Assembly (NCBI GenBank): GCA_040880005.1
Contig: JBBDJG010000003.1
Location: 1 to 50,065 of the forward strand
DNA: 50,065 nt
Origin: JBBDJG01 sp040880005
Lineage (GTDB): Bacteria > Actinomycetota > Thermoleophilia > Solirubrobacterales > JBBDJG01
Direction of reading: 5' to 3'
Position 1 is the first letter of the stretch. The number at the start of each line of letters is the position of its first letter. This document shows, piece by piece, positions 8,311 through 19,877 of this stretch. The notes beneath the pieces were generated by a model, which was not told the DNA's origin, made no database searches, and saw only the letters and a list, made by a program, of their open reading frames with translations. Both the position numbers and the translations under genes were made by a program.

Positions 8311-10347
8311 ATGCCGCCGTTCAAGTTCAACTCCGCCTACCAGCCGGTGGCGGACCAGCCCGAGGCCACCGCGGCGATCGCCGAGGGTCTGGCGGGAGGC
8401 AGCCAGTTCCAGACGCTGCTGGGCGTGACCGGCTCGGGCAAGACGGCGACTATGGGCTTTGCGATCGAAAAGGTCCAGCGCCCCACGCTGGTGATTGCTC
8501 ACAACAAGACGCTTGCGGCGCAGCTCTGCTCGGAGTTCCGCGAGTTCTTTCCCGACAACGCGGTCGAGTACTTCGTCAGCTACTACGACTACTACCAGCC
8601 CGAGGCATACGTTCCGCACCAGGATCTCTATATAGAGAAAGACTCCTCGATCAACGACGAAATCGACCGCCTGCGCCACGCCGCCACGGCGGCCCTGTTC
8701 GCGCGCAGAGACGTGATCATCGTCGCGTCCGTGTCCTGCATCTACGGCATCGGCTCGCCGGAGCTGTACCGGGAGAAGATGCTGCTGCTCAAGTCGGGCG
8801 AATGGATCGACCGCGACGCGGCGTTGCGCCAGCTCGTTGGGATGCAGTACGTGCGCAACGACGTCAACCTCGCACGCGGAAACTTTCGCGTGCGCGGCGA
8901 GGTGCTGGAGGTTTTTCCCGCCTACGCGGAGAGCGCCTACCGGGTGCAGCTGTTCGGCGACGAGATCGAGCGCATCCAGCACTTCAACCCGCTGACCGGC
9001 GAGGTGTTCCACGACGATCTGGACCATGTCTCGGTCTGGCCCGCCACGCACTATGTGACGGGAGAAGAGATCGTCGAGCGCTCGCTGCACGAGATCAAGG
9101 AAGAGCTGAACCAGCGTTGCAACGAGCTGCACGAGCAGGGCAAGGAACTGGAGACCCATCGCCTGCGGCAGCGCACCGAGTACGACATGGAGATGCTGAA
9201 GGAGCTGGGCTACTGCTCCGGCATCGAGAACTACTCACGTATCCTCGACGGGCGCCCGCCCGGCTCGCCACCGCACACGCTGATCGACTACTTCCCCGAC
9301 GACTTCATCTGTTTCATCGACGAGTCGCACCAGACGGTCCCGCAGATTGGTGGCATGTACGAGGGCGACCGGTCGCGCAAGCAGACGCTGGTCGAGTTCG
9401 GCTTCCGGCTTCCGTCCGCAATCGACAACCGTCCGCTGCGCTTCGACGAGTTTCTCGCGCGCGTCCCCCAGATGCTGTTCGTCTCGGCGACGCCGGGACC
9501 GTTCGAGCGCGAGCATTCGACCGAGGTGGTCGAGCAGATCGTGCGACCGACGGGCATCGTCGATCCTGAGGTCGAGGTTCGCGAGACGCGCCACCAGATC
9601 GACGACTTGATGAACGAGGTGCGTCAGCGTGCCGAGGCCGACGAGCGCGTGCTGGTGACCACGCTGACCAAGAAAATGGCGGAGGACCTGACCGGCTACC
9701 TGCTGGAGAACGGCTTCAGGGTTCGCTACCTGCACTCCGAGGTGGACACCTTGGAGCGCATTCAGATCATCCGCGACCTGCGGCTGGGCGAGTACGACGT
9801 GCTGGTCGGGGTCAACCTGCTGCGCGAGGGCCTCGACCTGCCGGAGGTGTCACTGGTGGCGATCCTCGACGCCGACAAGGAGGGCTTCCTGCGCGGCGAG
9901 ACGAGCTTGGTCCAGACGATCGGACGCGCCGCCCGTAACGTCAAGGGCAGGGTGCTGATGTACGCGGATCGCCGCACCGCCTCCATGGACGCCGCGATCG
10001 GCGAAACCGATCGACGCCGCAAGATCCAAGTCGCCTACAACGAAGAGCACGGCATCACGCCTGAGACGGTCAAGAAGGGGATCTCCGACATGAGCGACTT
10101 CCTCGCGCTCGAATCCCAGGTCCCGCGCAACACACGCGCGCGTAGAGGCGATGATGACGAGGTGCGCTCGCCGGAGGACCTCGAGCGGGCGATCGTCGAG
10201 CTGGAGGAGGAGATGTTCGCTGCGGCCGAGGACCTGCGCTTCGAATACGCGGCCAAGCTCCGCGACGAGATCAAGGAGCTGCGCCACGAGTACGAGCTGA
10301 TCGCGGGCTCGAAGGCCGCGGGGGCTCGCAAGTCCCTGCCGGGATAG
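8311..10347 (+). CDS. uvrB: excinuclease ABC subunit B
   Basis: UvrB is the damage-verifying helicase-like subunit of nucleotide excision repair and receives DNA from UvrA. The 678-residue product has the Walker A motif GVTGSGKTAT (about 38-46), the beta-hairpin region YYDYYQPEAYVP (about 91-102) that clamps damaged DNA, helicase motifs through LREGLDLPEVSLVAILDADK, and a C-terminal UVR domain (about 630-665, LRFEYAAKLRDEIKEL) for UvrC contact. Length is normal. The ATG at 8311 gives the standard N-terminus and lies 7 nt after a TAATCT box. uvrA follows 41 nt downstream with its own putative promoter. Confidence 0.98.
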   Translation: MPPFKFNSAYQPVADQPEATAAIAEGLAGGSQFQTLLGVTGSGKTATMGFAIEKVQRPTLVIAHNKTLAAQLCSEFREFFPDNAVEYFVSYYDYYQPEAYVPHQDLYIEKDSSINDEIDRLRHAATAALFARRDVIIVASVSCIYGIGSPELYREKMLLLKSGEWIDRDAALRQLVGMQYVRNDVNLARGNFRVRGEVLEVFPAYAESAYRVQLFGDEIERIQHFNPLTGEVFHDDLDHVSVWPATHYVTGEEIVERSLHEIKEELNQRCNELHEQGKELETHRLRQRTEYDMEMLKELGYCSGIENYSRILDGRPPGSPPHTLIDYFPDDFICFIDESHQTVPQIGGMYEGDRSRKQTLVEFGFRLPSAIDNRPLRFDEFLARVPQMLFVSATPGPFEREHSTEVVEQIVRPTGIVDPEVEVRETRHQIDDLMNEVRQRAEADERVLVTTLTKKMAEDLTGYLLENGFRVRYLHSEVDTLERIQIIRDLRLGEYDVLVGVNLLREGLDLPEVSLVAILDADKEGFLRGETSLVQTIGRAARNVKGRVLMYADRRTASMDAAIGETDRRRKIQVAYNEEHGITPETVKKGISDMSDFLALESQVPRNTRARRGDDDEVRSPEDLERAIVELEEEMFAAAEDLRFEYAAKLRDEIKELRHEYELIAGSKAAGARKSLPG

Positions 10348-10379
10348 GCCGTGGGTCTCGGCACGTTCGCGCCTCTCCC

Positions 10380-10385
10380 TACAAT
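10380..10385 (+). promoter_or_regulatory. -10 element of uvrA
   Basis: TACAAT lies in the 41-nt gap after uvrB and ends 9 nt before the ATG at 10395. That favours the second of two in-frame ATG codons (10389 and 10395) as the uvrA start if the transcript is leaderless. Confidence 0.4.
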
Positions 10386-10394
10386 CCGATGACC

Positions 10395-13358
<2,964 letters not shown>

Positions 13359-13390
13359 CCCGACGGGAATAGGTGATCGTGTCCCTAGCG

Positions 13391-13396
13391 TAGACT
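13391..13396 (+). promoter_or_regulatory. -10 element of the arginine decarboxylase-agmatinase operon
   Basis: TAGACT ends 9 nt before the ATG at 13406. The same hexamer precedes the pyrophosphatase gene at 26396-26401. Confidence 0.45.
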
Positions 13397-13405
13397 CGGC
13401 CGCCG

Positions 13406-14884
13406 ATGGCAACGCAGGACTCGACGCCATACCTCGACGCGCTACGCGCTTACGCCGATCGCCACCCGGGACGCTTCCATGTACCTGGTCACAAGGGCGG
13501 CCCGGCGGCAGACGCACGCATGACCGAGGCGTTTGGCGAGCGGGCACTTGCGATGGACGTCCCGGCGCTCACGCAGGGGATCGACGCCGGGCCGCCTCCC
13601 ACTCCCTTCCAGCAGGCCCAAACCATGGCGGCGCAGGCGTGGGGCGCGCAGCGCACCTGGTTCCTGATCAACGGCTCCTCACAGGGCAACCACGCCGTCT
13701 GCCTCAGTCTCGCGCAGTACGGGGAGGCCGTGGTCGTCCAGCGCAACGTGCATTCGAGCACGGTTGACGGGCTGATTCTCTCCGGCCTGCGGCCGACGTT
13801 CGCCGCTCCCGAGCTGGACCCCGACCTCGGCGTCGCGCACTGCCTAACACCCGAGTCGCTCCGCGAGGCGCTGTCGCGGACGCCGAACGCCGCTGGGGCG
13901 ATTGCGGTGTCGCCGACGTACTTCGGCGCGGTGGCCGACGTGCGAAGGCTTGCCGACATCGCTCATGAACACGGGGTTCCGCTCGTGATCGATCAGGCTT
14001 GGGGCGCCCACCTCGCCTTCCACGAGGAATTGCCCGAGGATGCGCTGGCGTGTGGAGCCGATCTGGTCGTGTCGAGCACACACAAGATGATCGGCAGTTT
14101 CACGCAGTCGGCGATGTTGCACCTGGCCTCGAGTGGAGCCGCTCGGTTGGACGAGAATGTCGTCGATCGCGCCGTGACGCTGATCGAATCGACCAGCCCC
14201 AGCTCGCTGCTGCTTGGATCGCTTGATGCCGCGCGCCGCTTTGCGGCGGTTGACGGGCGCGAGCTGTTGTCGGAAACGATGGTCGGCCTTCGTAACACGC
14301 GTGCGGCGATTCGCGAGTTACCCGGGCTCGACGTTCTCGACGAACGCCTGACCGAACGACCGGGCGTTCACGCGTACGATCCGTTGCGGCTCGCGATCGA
14401 CGTGCGCAGCCTCGGTATCAGCGGCTATGAGATCGCCGACATGATGCGCGAGTCCGACGACATCAACCTCGAGTTGGCAAGCGAGCACGTGATCATGGCC
14501 GTGTTCGGGGTGGGAGAGGTCGCGTCGGATTACGGCGCCCAATTGGTGCACGCGCTCGAGCGTGCCATCGAGGCGGTCGATTCGCAGGAGCGACCCGCTG
14601 CGCGGCCGTTCTCGCCCCCTCCGCCGTGGGGTCCGCTCCAAATGACACCACGCGAGGCCTTCCTCGGCGCCCAGGAGGTAGTGCCGTTTGCCGATGCGGT
14701 TGGCAGGATCGCGTCGGAGTCGCTGGCCGCCTACCCGCCGGGCATCCCGAACGTCCTGCCCGGTGAGCAACTCACCGAGGAGACGTTCGCCTATGTCCAA
14801 GAGATGATGGCGCAGGGCGGATACTTGAGAGGCGCCAGCGATCGCTCCTTGCGGACGGCTCGCGTCGCGGTGGAGGCACGGTGA
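13406..14884 (+). CDS. PLP-dependent Orn/Lys/Arg decarboxylase family (putative arginine decarboxylase)
   Basis: This 492-residue protein belongs to the fold-type I Orn/Lys/Arg decarboxylases. It has RFHVPGHKGG near residue 25, the PLP-ring region LINGSSQGNHA, VIDQAWGAHLAFH for the cofactor Asp, and SSTHKMIGSFTQ with the Schiff-base lysine at about 229. The C-terminal domain ends in YPPGIPNVLPGEQ, which is typical of this family. Arginine is the likely substrate because an agmatinase gene overlaps its stop by 4 nt (GTGA), giving an arginine-agmatine-putrescine route. Lysine or ornithine cannot be excluded from sequence alone. Confidence 0.87.
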   Translation: MATQDSTPYLDALRAYADRHPGRFHVPGHKGGPAADARMTEAFGERALAMDVPALTQGIDAGPPPTPFQQAQTMAAQAWGAQRTWFLINGSSQGNHAVCLSLAQYGEAVVVQRNVHSSTVDGLILSGLRPTFAAPELDPDLGVAHCLTPESLREALSRTPNAAGAIAVSPTYFGAVADVRRLADIAHEHGVPLVIDQAWGAHLAFHEELPEDALACGADLVVSSTHKMIGSFTQSAMLHLASSGAARLDENVVDRAVTLIESTSPSSLLLGSLDAARRFAAVDGRELLSETMVGLRNTRAAIRELPGLDVLDERLTERPGVHAYDPLRLAIDVRSLGISGYEIADMMRESDDINLELASEHVIMAVFGVGEVASDYGAQLVHALERAIEAVDSQERPAARPFSPPPPWGPLQMTPREAFLGAQEVVPFADAVGRIASESLAAYPPGIPNVLPGEQLTEETFAYVQEMMAQGGYLRGASDRSLRTARVAVEAR

Positions 14885-15822
14885 GCGAGAAACCAAGCAA
14901 GGCCCCGCGCTACACGGGCGTACGAACCTTCGCGAGCCGCCCGCACGTCAACGACACCGCTGGCGTCGACGTCGCCGTGGTGGGAATTCCCTTCGACACC
15001 GCCACCAGCAACAGGCCCGGCGCACGCTTTGGCCCGGCCGCAATCAGAGATGCGTCGATAGTGCTGCGTCCCTACAACCCGGCACTCGACGTGGACGTGT
15101 TCGGCGCACTGTCGGTCGTCGACTGGGGCGACCTCGACACGACCCCCGGCAACGCGGAGCGCACGGCCGGCCAGATCGCAGAGCAGTTGGAACCGCTTGC
15201 GCGCGCGGGCGCGATCACCGCAGGACTGGGCGGCGACCACTCGGTCGTGCTCGGTGAGTTACGCGCTCACGCAGCGGCTCACGGTCCGCTCGCGCTGGTG
15301 CTGCTGGACGCTCACGCCGATACCTGGGATCACTACTACGGTGAGCGGTACTTCCACGGCACACCGTTCCGCCGCGCCGTAGAGGAGGGCTTGTTGCGGC
15401 CCGATCGTTCGCTGATGGCCGGCATGCGCGGCAGTCTCTACTCGCCAGGTGACCTCGCCGAAGCGCGTGGCCTCGGGTTTGAGCTGATCTCCTGCGACGA
15501 GCTGCTGGGTACGTCGCCGGAGGAGTTTGCATCTGCGGTTCGGGCGCGTACCGGCGACTCGCCCGTCTTTCTGAGCTTCGATGTCGATTTCGTCGAGCCC
15601 GCGTTCGCGCCAGGCACCGGCACGCCCGAGGTCGGCGGCCCCAGCTCGCGCGAGGCGCTGGCGCTGGTTCGCGCGTTGCGCGGGATCGAGCCGGTCGGGT
15701 TCGACGTGGTCGAGGTCTCGCCGCCGTACGACGGACCAGGCCAGACGACAGCGGTCCTTGCAGCCAACGTTGCCTATGAAATGCTGTCGCTGGTGGCAAT
15801 CGCCAAGCGTGGGGATGTCTGA
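14881..15822 (+). CDS. speB: agmatinase (ureohydrolase family)
   Basis: Agmatinase hydrolyses agmatine to putrescine and urea. The 313-residue product carries the di-manganese ligands of the ureohydrolase family: GGDHS (about 118), DAHAD (about 141) and SFDVDFVEPAFAPGTGTPE (about 228). The substrate-binding PFDTATSNRPGARFGP motif near the N-terminus matches agmatinases and guanidinobutyrases better than arginases. The GTG start overlaps the decarboxylase stop (GTGA), implying coupled translation and the same pathway. The next gene overlaps its end by 8 nt. The substrate assignment leans on this neighbourhood. Confidence 0.9.
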   Translation: MSEKPSKAPRYTGVRTFASRPHVNDTAGVDVAVVGIPFDTATSNRPGARFGPAAIRDASIVLRPYNPALDVDVFGALSVVDWGDLDTTPGNAERTAGQIAEQLEPLARAGAITAGLGGDHSVVLGELRAHAAAHGPLALVLLDAHADTWDHYYGERYFHGTPFRRAVEEGLLRPDRSLMAGMRGSLYSPGDLAEARGLGFELISCDELLGTSPEEFASAVRARTGDSPVFLSFDVDFVEPAFAPGTGTPEVGGPSSREALALVRALRGIEPVGFDVVEVSPPYDGPGQTTAVLAANVAYEMLSLVAIAKRGDV

Positions 15823-16435
15823 GCAGGATCCGACGCCTTCCTGGCCTCGCCCGTTCGGCGAGCAGATGAAGCTGTTTGCTCAGAAGTACCGCCACTACGA
15901 GCGCAACTCGTTTCCGTGGCGTCGTGCGCGTCTGCGCTGGCATTTCCTTCGCCGCGACAGCTATCTGCGCTTCCCTGTCCAGGGCAACCTGCTCGAGGCG
16001 CTCGACGAGGGGCGCGTCGAAGTCGGGCCGTGGGTGCTGATCGAGCCCGGCTGCTGGTTCTCGCTCTACCCGGAAACGGCGTCACTCGCGATCGGCGAGG
16101 GCACGATCGTCAACATGGGCTGCATGCTTGCGGCCACACGGCGAATCGAGATCGGCCGCCACTGCATGTTCGCCAATCACTGTTTCGTGACCGATGCCGA
16201 TCACCGCTTCGACGACCCCGATCTGCCCGTGACCTGGCAGGGGATGCGCTCCAAGGGCCCCGTGGAAATCGGTGACAACTGCTGGTTCGGCGCGAACGTC
16301 GTGGTCACCGGAGGCGTGACGATCGGGGAGCGCACCGTGGTTGGGGCCAACTCGGTCGTGACCCACGATCTCCCTTCGGGAGTGGTGGCGGCTGGCGCGC
16401 CAGCCAAGGTGCTCAGGGAGATCGAGTTCGGGTAG
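15815..16435 (+). CDS. left-handed beta-helix (hexapeptide) acyltransferase
   Basis: The 206-residue product resembles CysE/LacA/maltose-type O-acetyltransferases. Its C-terminal two thirds consist of hexapeptide turns such as LAIGEGTIVNMG, IEIGRHCMFANH, VEIGDNCWFGANVVVTGGV and TIGERTVVGANSVVT, ending in the conserved AAGAPAKVL. The likely catalytic histidine region is DADHRFDD. The ATG at 15815 overlaps the agmatinase stop by 8 nt; a GTG two codons earlier is also possible. Coupling to polyamine genes raises the idea of an acyl transfer to agmatine or putrescine, but sugar or lipid substrates are equally typical of the family. Confidence 0.8.
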   Translation: MSEQDPTPSWPRPFGEQMKLFAQKYRHYERNSFPWRRARLRWHFLRRDSYLRFPVQGNLLEALDEGRVEVGPWVLIEPGCWFSLYPETASLAIGEGTIVNMGCMLAATRRIEIGRHCMFANHCFVTDADHRFDDPDLPVTWQGMRSKGPVEIGDNCWFGANVVVTGGVTIGERTVVGANSVVTHDLPSGVVAAGAPAKVLREIEFG

Positions 16436-16448
16436 CGTCGGAGCCCTC

Positions 16449-16454
16449 TACCAT
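16449..16454 (+). promoter_or_regulatory. -10 element before the 52-codon ORF
   Basis: TACCAT ends 9 nt before the GTG at 16464, matching the hexamer-to-start spacing of known genes in this window. Confidence 0.35.
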
Positions 16455-16463
16455 TTCAACCCA

Positions 16464-16622
16464 GTGAGCAAGCGCCCCGTCAACCCGAGGCCGGTTCCGG
16501 ATCCGGTTCGCCTGCGTCGCCTCCGCAGCGACGCTCGTCGCCCCATGGCCACGAACCTCGCCGAGGGCATCGCGTTGAGCCATGCGCTGCTGCGCTTCTG
16601 TGGCGCGGCACGCCGCCGATGA
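16464..16622 (+). CDS. small Arg-rich protein coupled to a nucleotidyltransferase gene
   Basis: This 52-residue ORF starts with GTG and reads MSKRPVNPRPVPDP at its N-terminus, followed by an Arg-rich stretch and an amphipathic segment, NLAEGIALSHALLRFCGAAR. Its stop overlaps the ATG of the next gene by 4 nt (ATGA), the same coupling used by real operon pairs nearby, and a TACCAT box sits 9 nt before its start. No known domain is recognised. A small partner of the nucleotidyltransferase, possibly an antitoxin or adaptor, is an inference from arrangement. Chance reading frames are common in GC-rich DNA, so this is tentative. Confidence 0.5.
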   Translation: MSKRPVNPRPVPDPVRLRRLRSDARRPMATNLAEGIALSHALLRFCGAARRR

Positions 16623-17098
16623 GCGACGAGCCCGTCTTCGACGAGCTCCTGAGGCGGCTGGCGGACGTCGGCGTGCGGTTCGTCCTGATCGGCGGGTTGG
16701 CGCTGAACGCCTGGGGTGTCGTGCGCGGCACCAAGGACGTGGACGTCGTCGTCGATCCGGAACCCGAGAACCTCGGCAGGCTGGCTCGGGTGGCCGCCGA
16801 GGCCGGCGGGCATGTCCAGACCAAGAGCGCGTTGGCGGGATCTAAATTCTCGATAGCCGCGCTTCTGGAGCAGGGGGAGCGAGTCTTGATCGAGACGAAG
16901 CTGGGATCGCTCGATGTCGTGCAGGGGCTGCCGGGCGTGCCTTCGTTTGCCGAGCTTCAATCGCGGGCGACCGAGGTCGAGATCGCCGCTACGACGGTCC
17001 TGGTCTGCTCGCTGGAGGATCTCCGCGCCATGAAGCGCTCAGCCGGGCGGACACGCGATCTCGCCGATCTCGAGGACCTCGACGCGGCCCGGGGGTAG
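16619..17098 (+). CDS. nucleotidyltransferase-like protein (AbiEii/DUF6036-like)
   Basis: The 159-residue product looks like a minimal nucleotidyltransferase fold. The core reads RFVLIGGLALNAWGVVRGTK followed by DVDVVVDPEPENL, matching the GG...(N)AWG...T.DVDVVV pattern of AbiEii-type and DUF6036 proteins. A LEDLRAMK motif near residue 135 and a DLADLEDLDAARG tail are also usual for the family. Members include toxins of abortive-infection systems and orphan proteins of unknown role. It is coupled by ATGA to a 52-codon ORF and converges on yjbQ with a 23-nt gap. Function is not established. Confidence 0.7.
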   Translation: MSDEPVFDELLRRLADVGVRFVLIGGLALNAWGVVRGTKDVDVVVDPEPENLGRLARVAAEAGGHVQTKSALAGSKFSIAALLEQGERVLIETKLGSLDVVQGLPGVPSFAELQSRATEVEIAATTVLVCSLEDLRAMKRSAGRTRDLADLEDLDAARG

Positions 17099-17121
17099 CC
17101 TATCTCAAAGCCTCGACCGGC

Positions 17122-17538
17122 TCAGCCGATCACCTGAACGGTCACGCGCCGCTCCCTCGGCTGATCGTCGAAGTCGATCAACACGAACTGCTGCCACGTG
17201 CCCGTCTGCATCTGGCCGCCCTTCAGTGGCACCGTCTCGGAGGGCCCGACCAGCGCGGCTTGGAGGTGGGAATGGGCGTTGGTGTCGCCGGCCATGCGGT
17301 TGTGGTCGTATTCGCCGTCCGGCGGAACCAGCCGGTCCATCAAGTTCCCGAGGTCGCGAAGACCGCCGGGCTCGTCCTCGATCAGCGCGATCGCGGCGGT
17401 CGAGTGTGCGACGAACACATTGACGAGCCCGTCGCTTGCGTTCGCTGTGTCGACGACCTCCTCGACTCCTCGCGTGATGTCGATGATGTCCCCGGAGCCC
17501 TCGGTCGAGATCCTTATCTGAGCTGAGTGCACGGCCAT
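17122..17538 (-). CDS. YjbQ family protein (UPF0047)
   Basis: This 138-residue protein belongs to the YjbQ/UPF0047 family, a small trimeric beta-barrel fold. Some members show thiamine-phosphate synthase activity in vitro, but the physiological role is uncertain. It carries the conserved VAHSTAAIALIEDE and NRMAGDTNAHSHLQAALVG motifs with clustered histidines and the LIDFDDQPRERRVTVQVIG end. The ATG at 17538 gives the usual family length; a TTG at 17559 would add seven residues. It is the last gene of the panC-panD-panB cluster, 45 nt after panB. Confidence 0.87.
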   Translation of the reverse strand: MAVHSAQIRISTEGSGDIIDITRGVEEVVDTANASDGLVNVFVAHSTAAIALIEDEPGGLRDLGNLMDRLVPPDGEYDHNRMAGDTNAHSHLQAALVGPSETVPLKGGQMQTGTWQQFVLIDFDDQPRERRVTVQVIG

Positions 17539-17583
17539 GCCGGCCGCAAGCCTATCCAACCGGGATCGGCTGACCGACTGGGA

Positions 17584-18531
17584 TCAGTCGATGAAGTCCG
17601 CCACGTCCCACGCCTTGCCGGGCGAGACGATCTCGCGGAACTGCTTCAACTCTTCGGGGTCGATCGCGTAGGTGTGTTCGGCAGCCGGGAATCGGTGCTC
17701 GCGCACCTCGGACGCGTACGACTCCAGTCCCTGGACCATCTCTCGTTTCACTTCCGCGAAACGCTTCGCGAAGCGCGGCTGATGCCCCTCGTAGATGCCC
17801 AGCAGGTCGTGGAAAACGAGCACTTGTCCGTCGGTCGCGGCGCCGGCGCCGATCCCAATCACCGGCACCTCGAGGCGCTGCACGATCGTCTCGGCGACCT
17901 GCGCCGGCACCGCCTCGAAAACGATCGAAAAGCAGCCCGCCTCCTGCAGCGCGAGTGCATCGTCGGCTATCTGGACCGCCTGTCGCGCTGTGCGGCCCTG
18001 GCTGCGGTAGCCACCGAGTGCCGACACGCTTTGCGGTGTCAGTCCGACATGTCCCATCACTGGGATGCCCGCCGCAACGATCGCCCGCGCGCGGTCGATG
18101 CTCTGGCTCTTGTCCACCAGGCGACCGCTGGCCCCGGCCATCTCGATCTTGACCGCGTCGCATCCCGCTTCCTTCACGAACCGGGTCGCCGAGCTGATCG
18201 CCAGGGCATCCGAAGCCTGGTAGCTGCCGAAGGGGAGGTCGCCGACCAGAAGGGGCGTTCTCAGGCCGCGCCGGGCGGCGGACGCGAGCATGATCATCTC
18301 GTCCATCGAGACCGGCACCGTCGATTCGTAGCCGAGGACGGTCATCGCCGCCGAGTCGCCGACCAGGACGACGTCGACGCCGGCCTCCTCCGCGACCTGG
18401 GCGCTGGGGAAGTCGTAGGCGGTGACCATCACGATCGGCTCACCGAGTTGCTTCATCTCGGCCAGCCGCTGTACGGTCACGGGCCGCCGCTGCGCGGGAG
18501 GAGCGTCTGGTGCTCGCGGCTCGGTGCTCAC
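17584..18531 (-). CDS. panB: 3-methyl-2-oxobutanoate hydroxymethyltransferase
   Basis: PanB adds a hydroxymethyl group from methylene-tetrahydrofolate to 2-oxoisovalerate, the first committed step of pantothenate synthesis. The 315-residue product shows the TIM-barrel motifs VMVTAYDFPSAQVAEEAG, VLVGDSAAMTVLGYEST (metal Asp), LPFGSY, VMGHVGLTPQSV and VIGIGAGAATDGQVLVFHDL. The GTG start overlaps the panD stop by 4 nt (GTGA). An N-terminal extension of about 17 residues rich in Pro/Ala precedes the conserved core. The C-terminal EHTYAIDPEELKQF segment is slightly longer than in Escherichia coli. Confidence 0.97.
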   Translation of the reverse strand: MSTEPRAPDAPPAQRRPVTVQRLAEMKQLGEPIVMVTAYDFPSAQVAEEAGVDVVLVGDSAAMTVLGYESTVPVSMDEMIMLASAARRGLRTPLLVGDLPFGSYQASDALAISSATRFVKEAGCDAVKIEMAGASGRLVDKSQSIDRARAIVAAGIPVMGHVGLTPQSVSALGGYRSQGRTARQAVQIADDALALQEAGCFSIVFEAVPAQVAETIVQRLEVPVIGIGAGAATDGQVLVFHDLLGIYEGHQPRFAKRFAEVKREMVQGLESYASEVREHRFPAAEHTYAIDPEELKQFREIVSPGKAWDVADFID

Positions 18532-18914
18532 TGGGCCTCCACCGCGAGGGCTGGGTCGCTGTCCACGCGCACGATCGAGTTCAGATCGTCAACGTGCACC
18601 ACGCGCGGGCGATGGTCGTGCAACTCGCTTTCGTCGTAGATGCCGTAGGAGACGATGATGACCTTGTCGCCGGGCTGCACGAGTCGCGCAGCGGCACCGT
18701 TGACGCATACCTCGCGCTTGCCGGGCTCGCCTTCGATCGTGTACGTCTCGAATCGCGCGCCGTTGTCGATGTCGAGCACGTGAACCAACTCGCTGGGCAG
18801 CAAATCCGCCTCGCGCATCAGCTCGGGGTCGATCGTGATGCTACCTGTGTAGTGCAGGTCCGCGTCCGTCACCGTTGCGCGGTGGATCTTGGACTTGAGC
18901 ATCTGTCGTTGCAT
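18528..18914 (-). CDS. panD: aspartate 1-decarboxylase (pyruvoyl proenzyme)
   Basis: PanD makes beta-alanine from aspartate for pantothenate. The 128-residue proenzyme has the MLKSKIHRATVTDADLHYTG start and cleaves itself between Gly24 and Ser25, the serine becoming the pyruvoyl cofactor; both residues sit in HYTGSITID at exactly these positions when counted from the ATG at 18914. An alternative ATG at residue 5 would shift the numbering by four. Tyr58-type and Gly/Ala motifs (CVNGAAARLVQPGDKVIIVSYG region) are present. It lies between panC (19-nt gap) and panB (4-nt overlap). Confidence 0.97.
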   Translation of the reverse strand: MQRQMLKSKIHRATVTDADLHYTGSITIDPELMREADLLPSELVHVLDIDNGARFETYTIEGEPGKREVCVNGAAARLVQPGDKVIIVSYGIYDESELHDHRPRVVHVDDLNSIVRVDSDPALAVEAQ

Positions 18915-18932
18915 GCGCCGGGCGCCTCCCTG

Positions 18933-19877
18933 TCAGGCCCCTACCATGGCGGTTGGGGCAGATGCCGGCGCGTCGGTGCCGGCTTGCGTTTGCAGGTCAA
19001 CTACGACGTTGTCGATCAGCCGGGCTCGGCCGATCGTGGCCGCGACGGCGACGACCACCCGCTCGTTGCCGGCGTCCTCGAGTGGGGTGAGGTCGCTGGC
19101 GTCGAGGATTTCGAGGTACTCGGGTCCGATCGCGTGGCGGGTCAGCTGTGCGCCGGCGGCATCGCGGGCGTTCTCGGCGCTTGCGCCCTCCCGCAAGGCC
19201 GCGGCAGCTGCATCGAGCGCATCCTTGAGTGCCGTTGCGCGAGCGCGATCATCGGCGCTCAGGTACGCGTTGCGCGAGCTCATCGCTAGCCCGTCCGGTT
19301 CACGCACGGTCGGGCAGGTCTCGATCTGCACCGGCATGTCGAGGTCGCGAACCATGCGCTTGATCACCAGCGCCTGCTGGAAGTCTTTGTGCCCGAAGTA
19401 GGCTACGTCGGGCGCCACGATGTTGAACAGCTTCGCAACGATCGTGGTGACGCCATGGAAATGGGCGGCGCCGCGGCTCGTGGGAGAGCCACAGAGAACG
19501 CCGGTGAGCCCCCGCACCTCGACCGTTGTCGAGAAGCCGTCGGGATAGACGTCCTGCGCCTCTGGGACGAACAAAAAATCCACGCCCTCGGCCTGCGCCA
19601 ACTCCGTATCGCGCTGCTCTTCGCGCGGGTAGGAGCCGAGGTCTTCTCCACCGGCGAACTGAGCCGGGTTGACGAACAAGCTGACCACGACCACGTCACA
19701 CTGCGCGCGGGCCCGGCGCATGAGGCTCAGGTGGCCCTCGTGGAAGGAGCCCATCGTGGGGACCAGACCGACGCTGAGGCCGCGCCCCCGTGCCTGCGCG
19801 AGTGCAAAGCGCAGCTCTGCGGCGGTGCGCAACACTGAAAGCGGTTTGTCGGCCTTACGCCGTTCCAGTTCTCTCAT
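18933..19877 (-). CDS. panC: pantothenate synthetase
   Basis: PanC joins pantoate and beta-alanine with ATP. The 314-residue product shows the nucleotidyl-transferase HxGH-like motif PTMGSFHEGHLSL (about 40-52), the pantoate loop SLFVNPAQF, the ATP-binding DVAYFGHKDFQQ and the KMSKS-equivalent GLAMSSRNAYLS. Length is a little above average because of an Ala/Thr-rich C-terminal tail of about 20 residues. It is the first gene of the minus-strand pan operon and is divergent from the uracil-DNA glycosylase gene across a 208-nt gap. The ATG at 19877 provides the full N-terminal strand. Confidence 0.97.
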   Translation of the reverse strand: MRELERRKADKPLSVLRTAAELRFALAQARGRGLSVGLVPTMGSFHEGHLSLMRRARAQCDVVVVSLFVNPAQFAGGEDLGSYPREEQRDTELAQAEGVDFLFVPEAQDVYPDGFSTTVEVRGLTGVLCGSPTSRGAAHFHGVTTIVAKLFNIVAPDVAYFGHKDFQQALVIKRMVRDLDMPVQIETCPTVREPDGLAMSSRNAYLSADDRARATALKDALDAAAAALREGASAENARDAAGAQLTRHAIGPEYLEILDASDLTPLEDAGNERVVVAVAATIGRARLIDNVVVDLQTQAGTDAPASAPTAMVGA

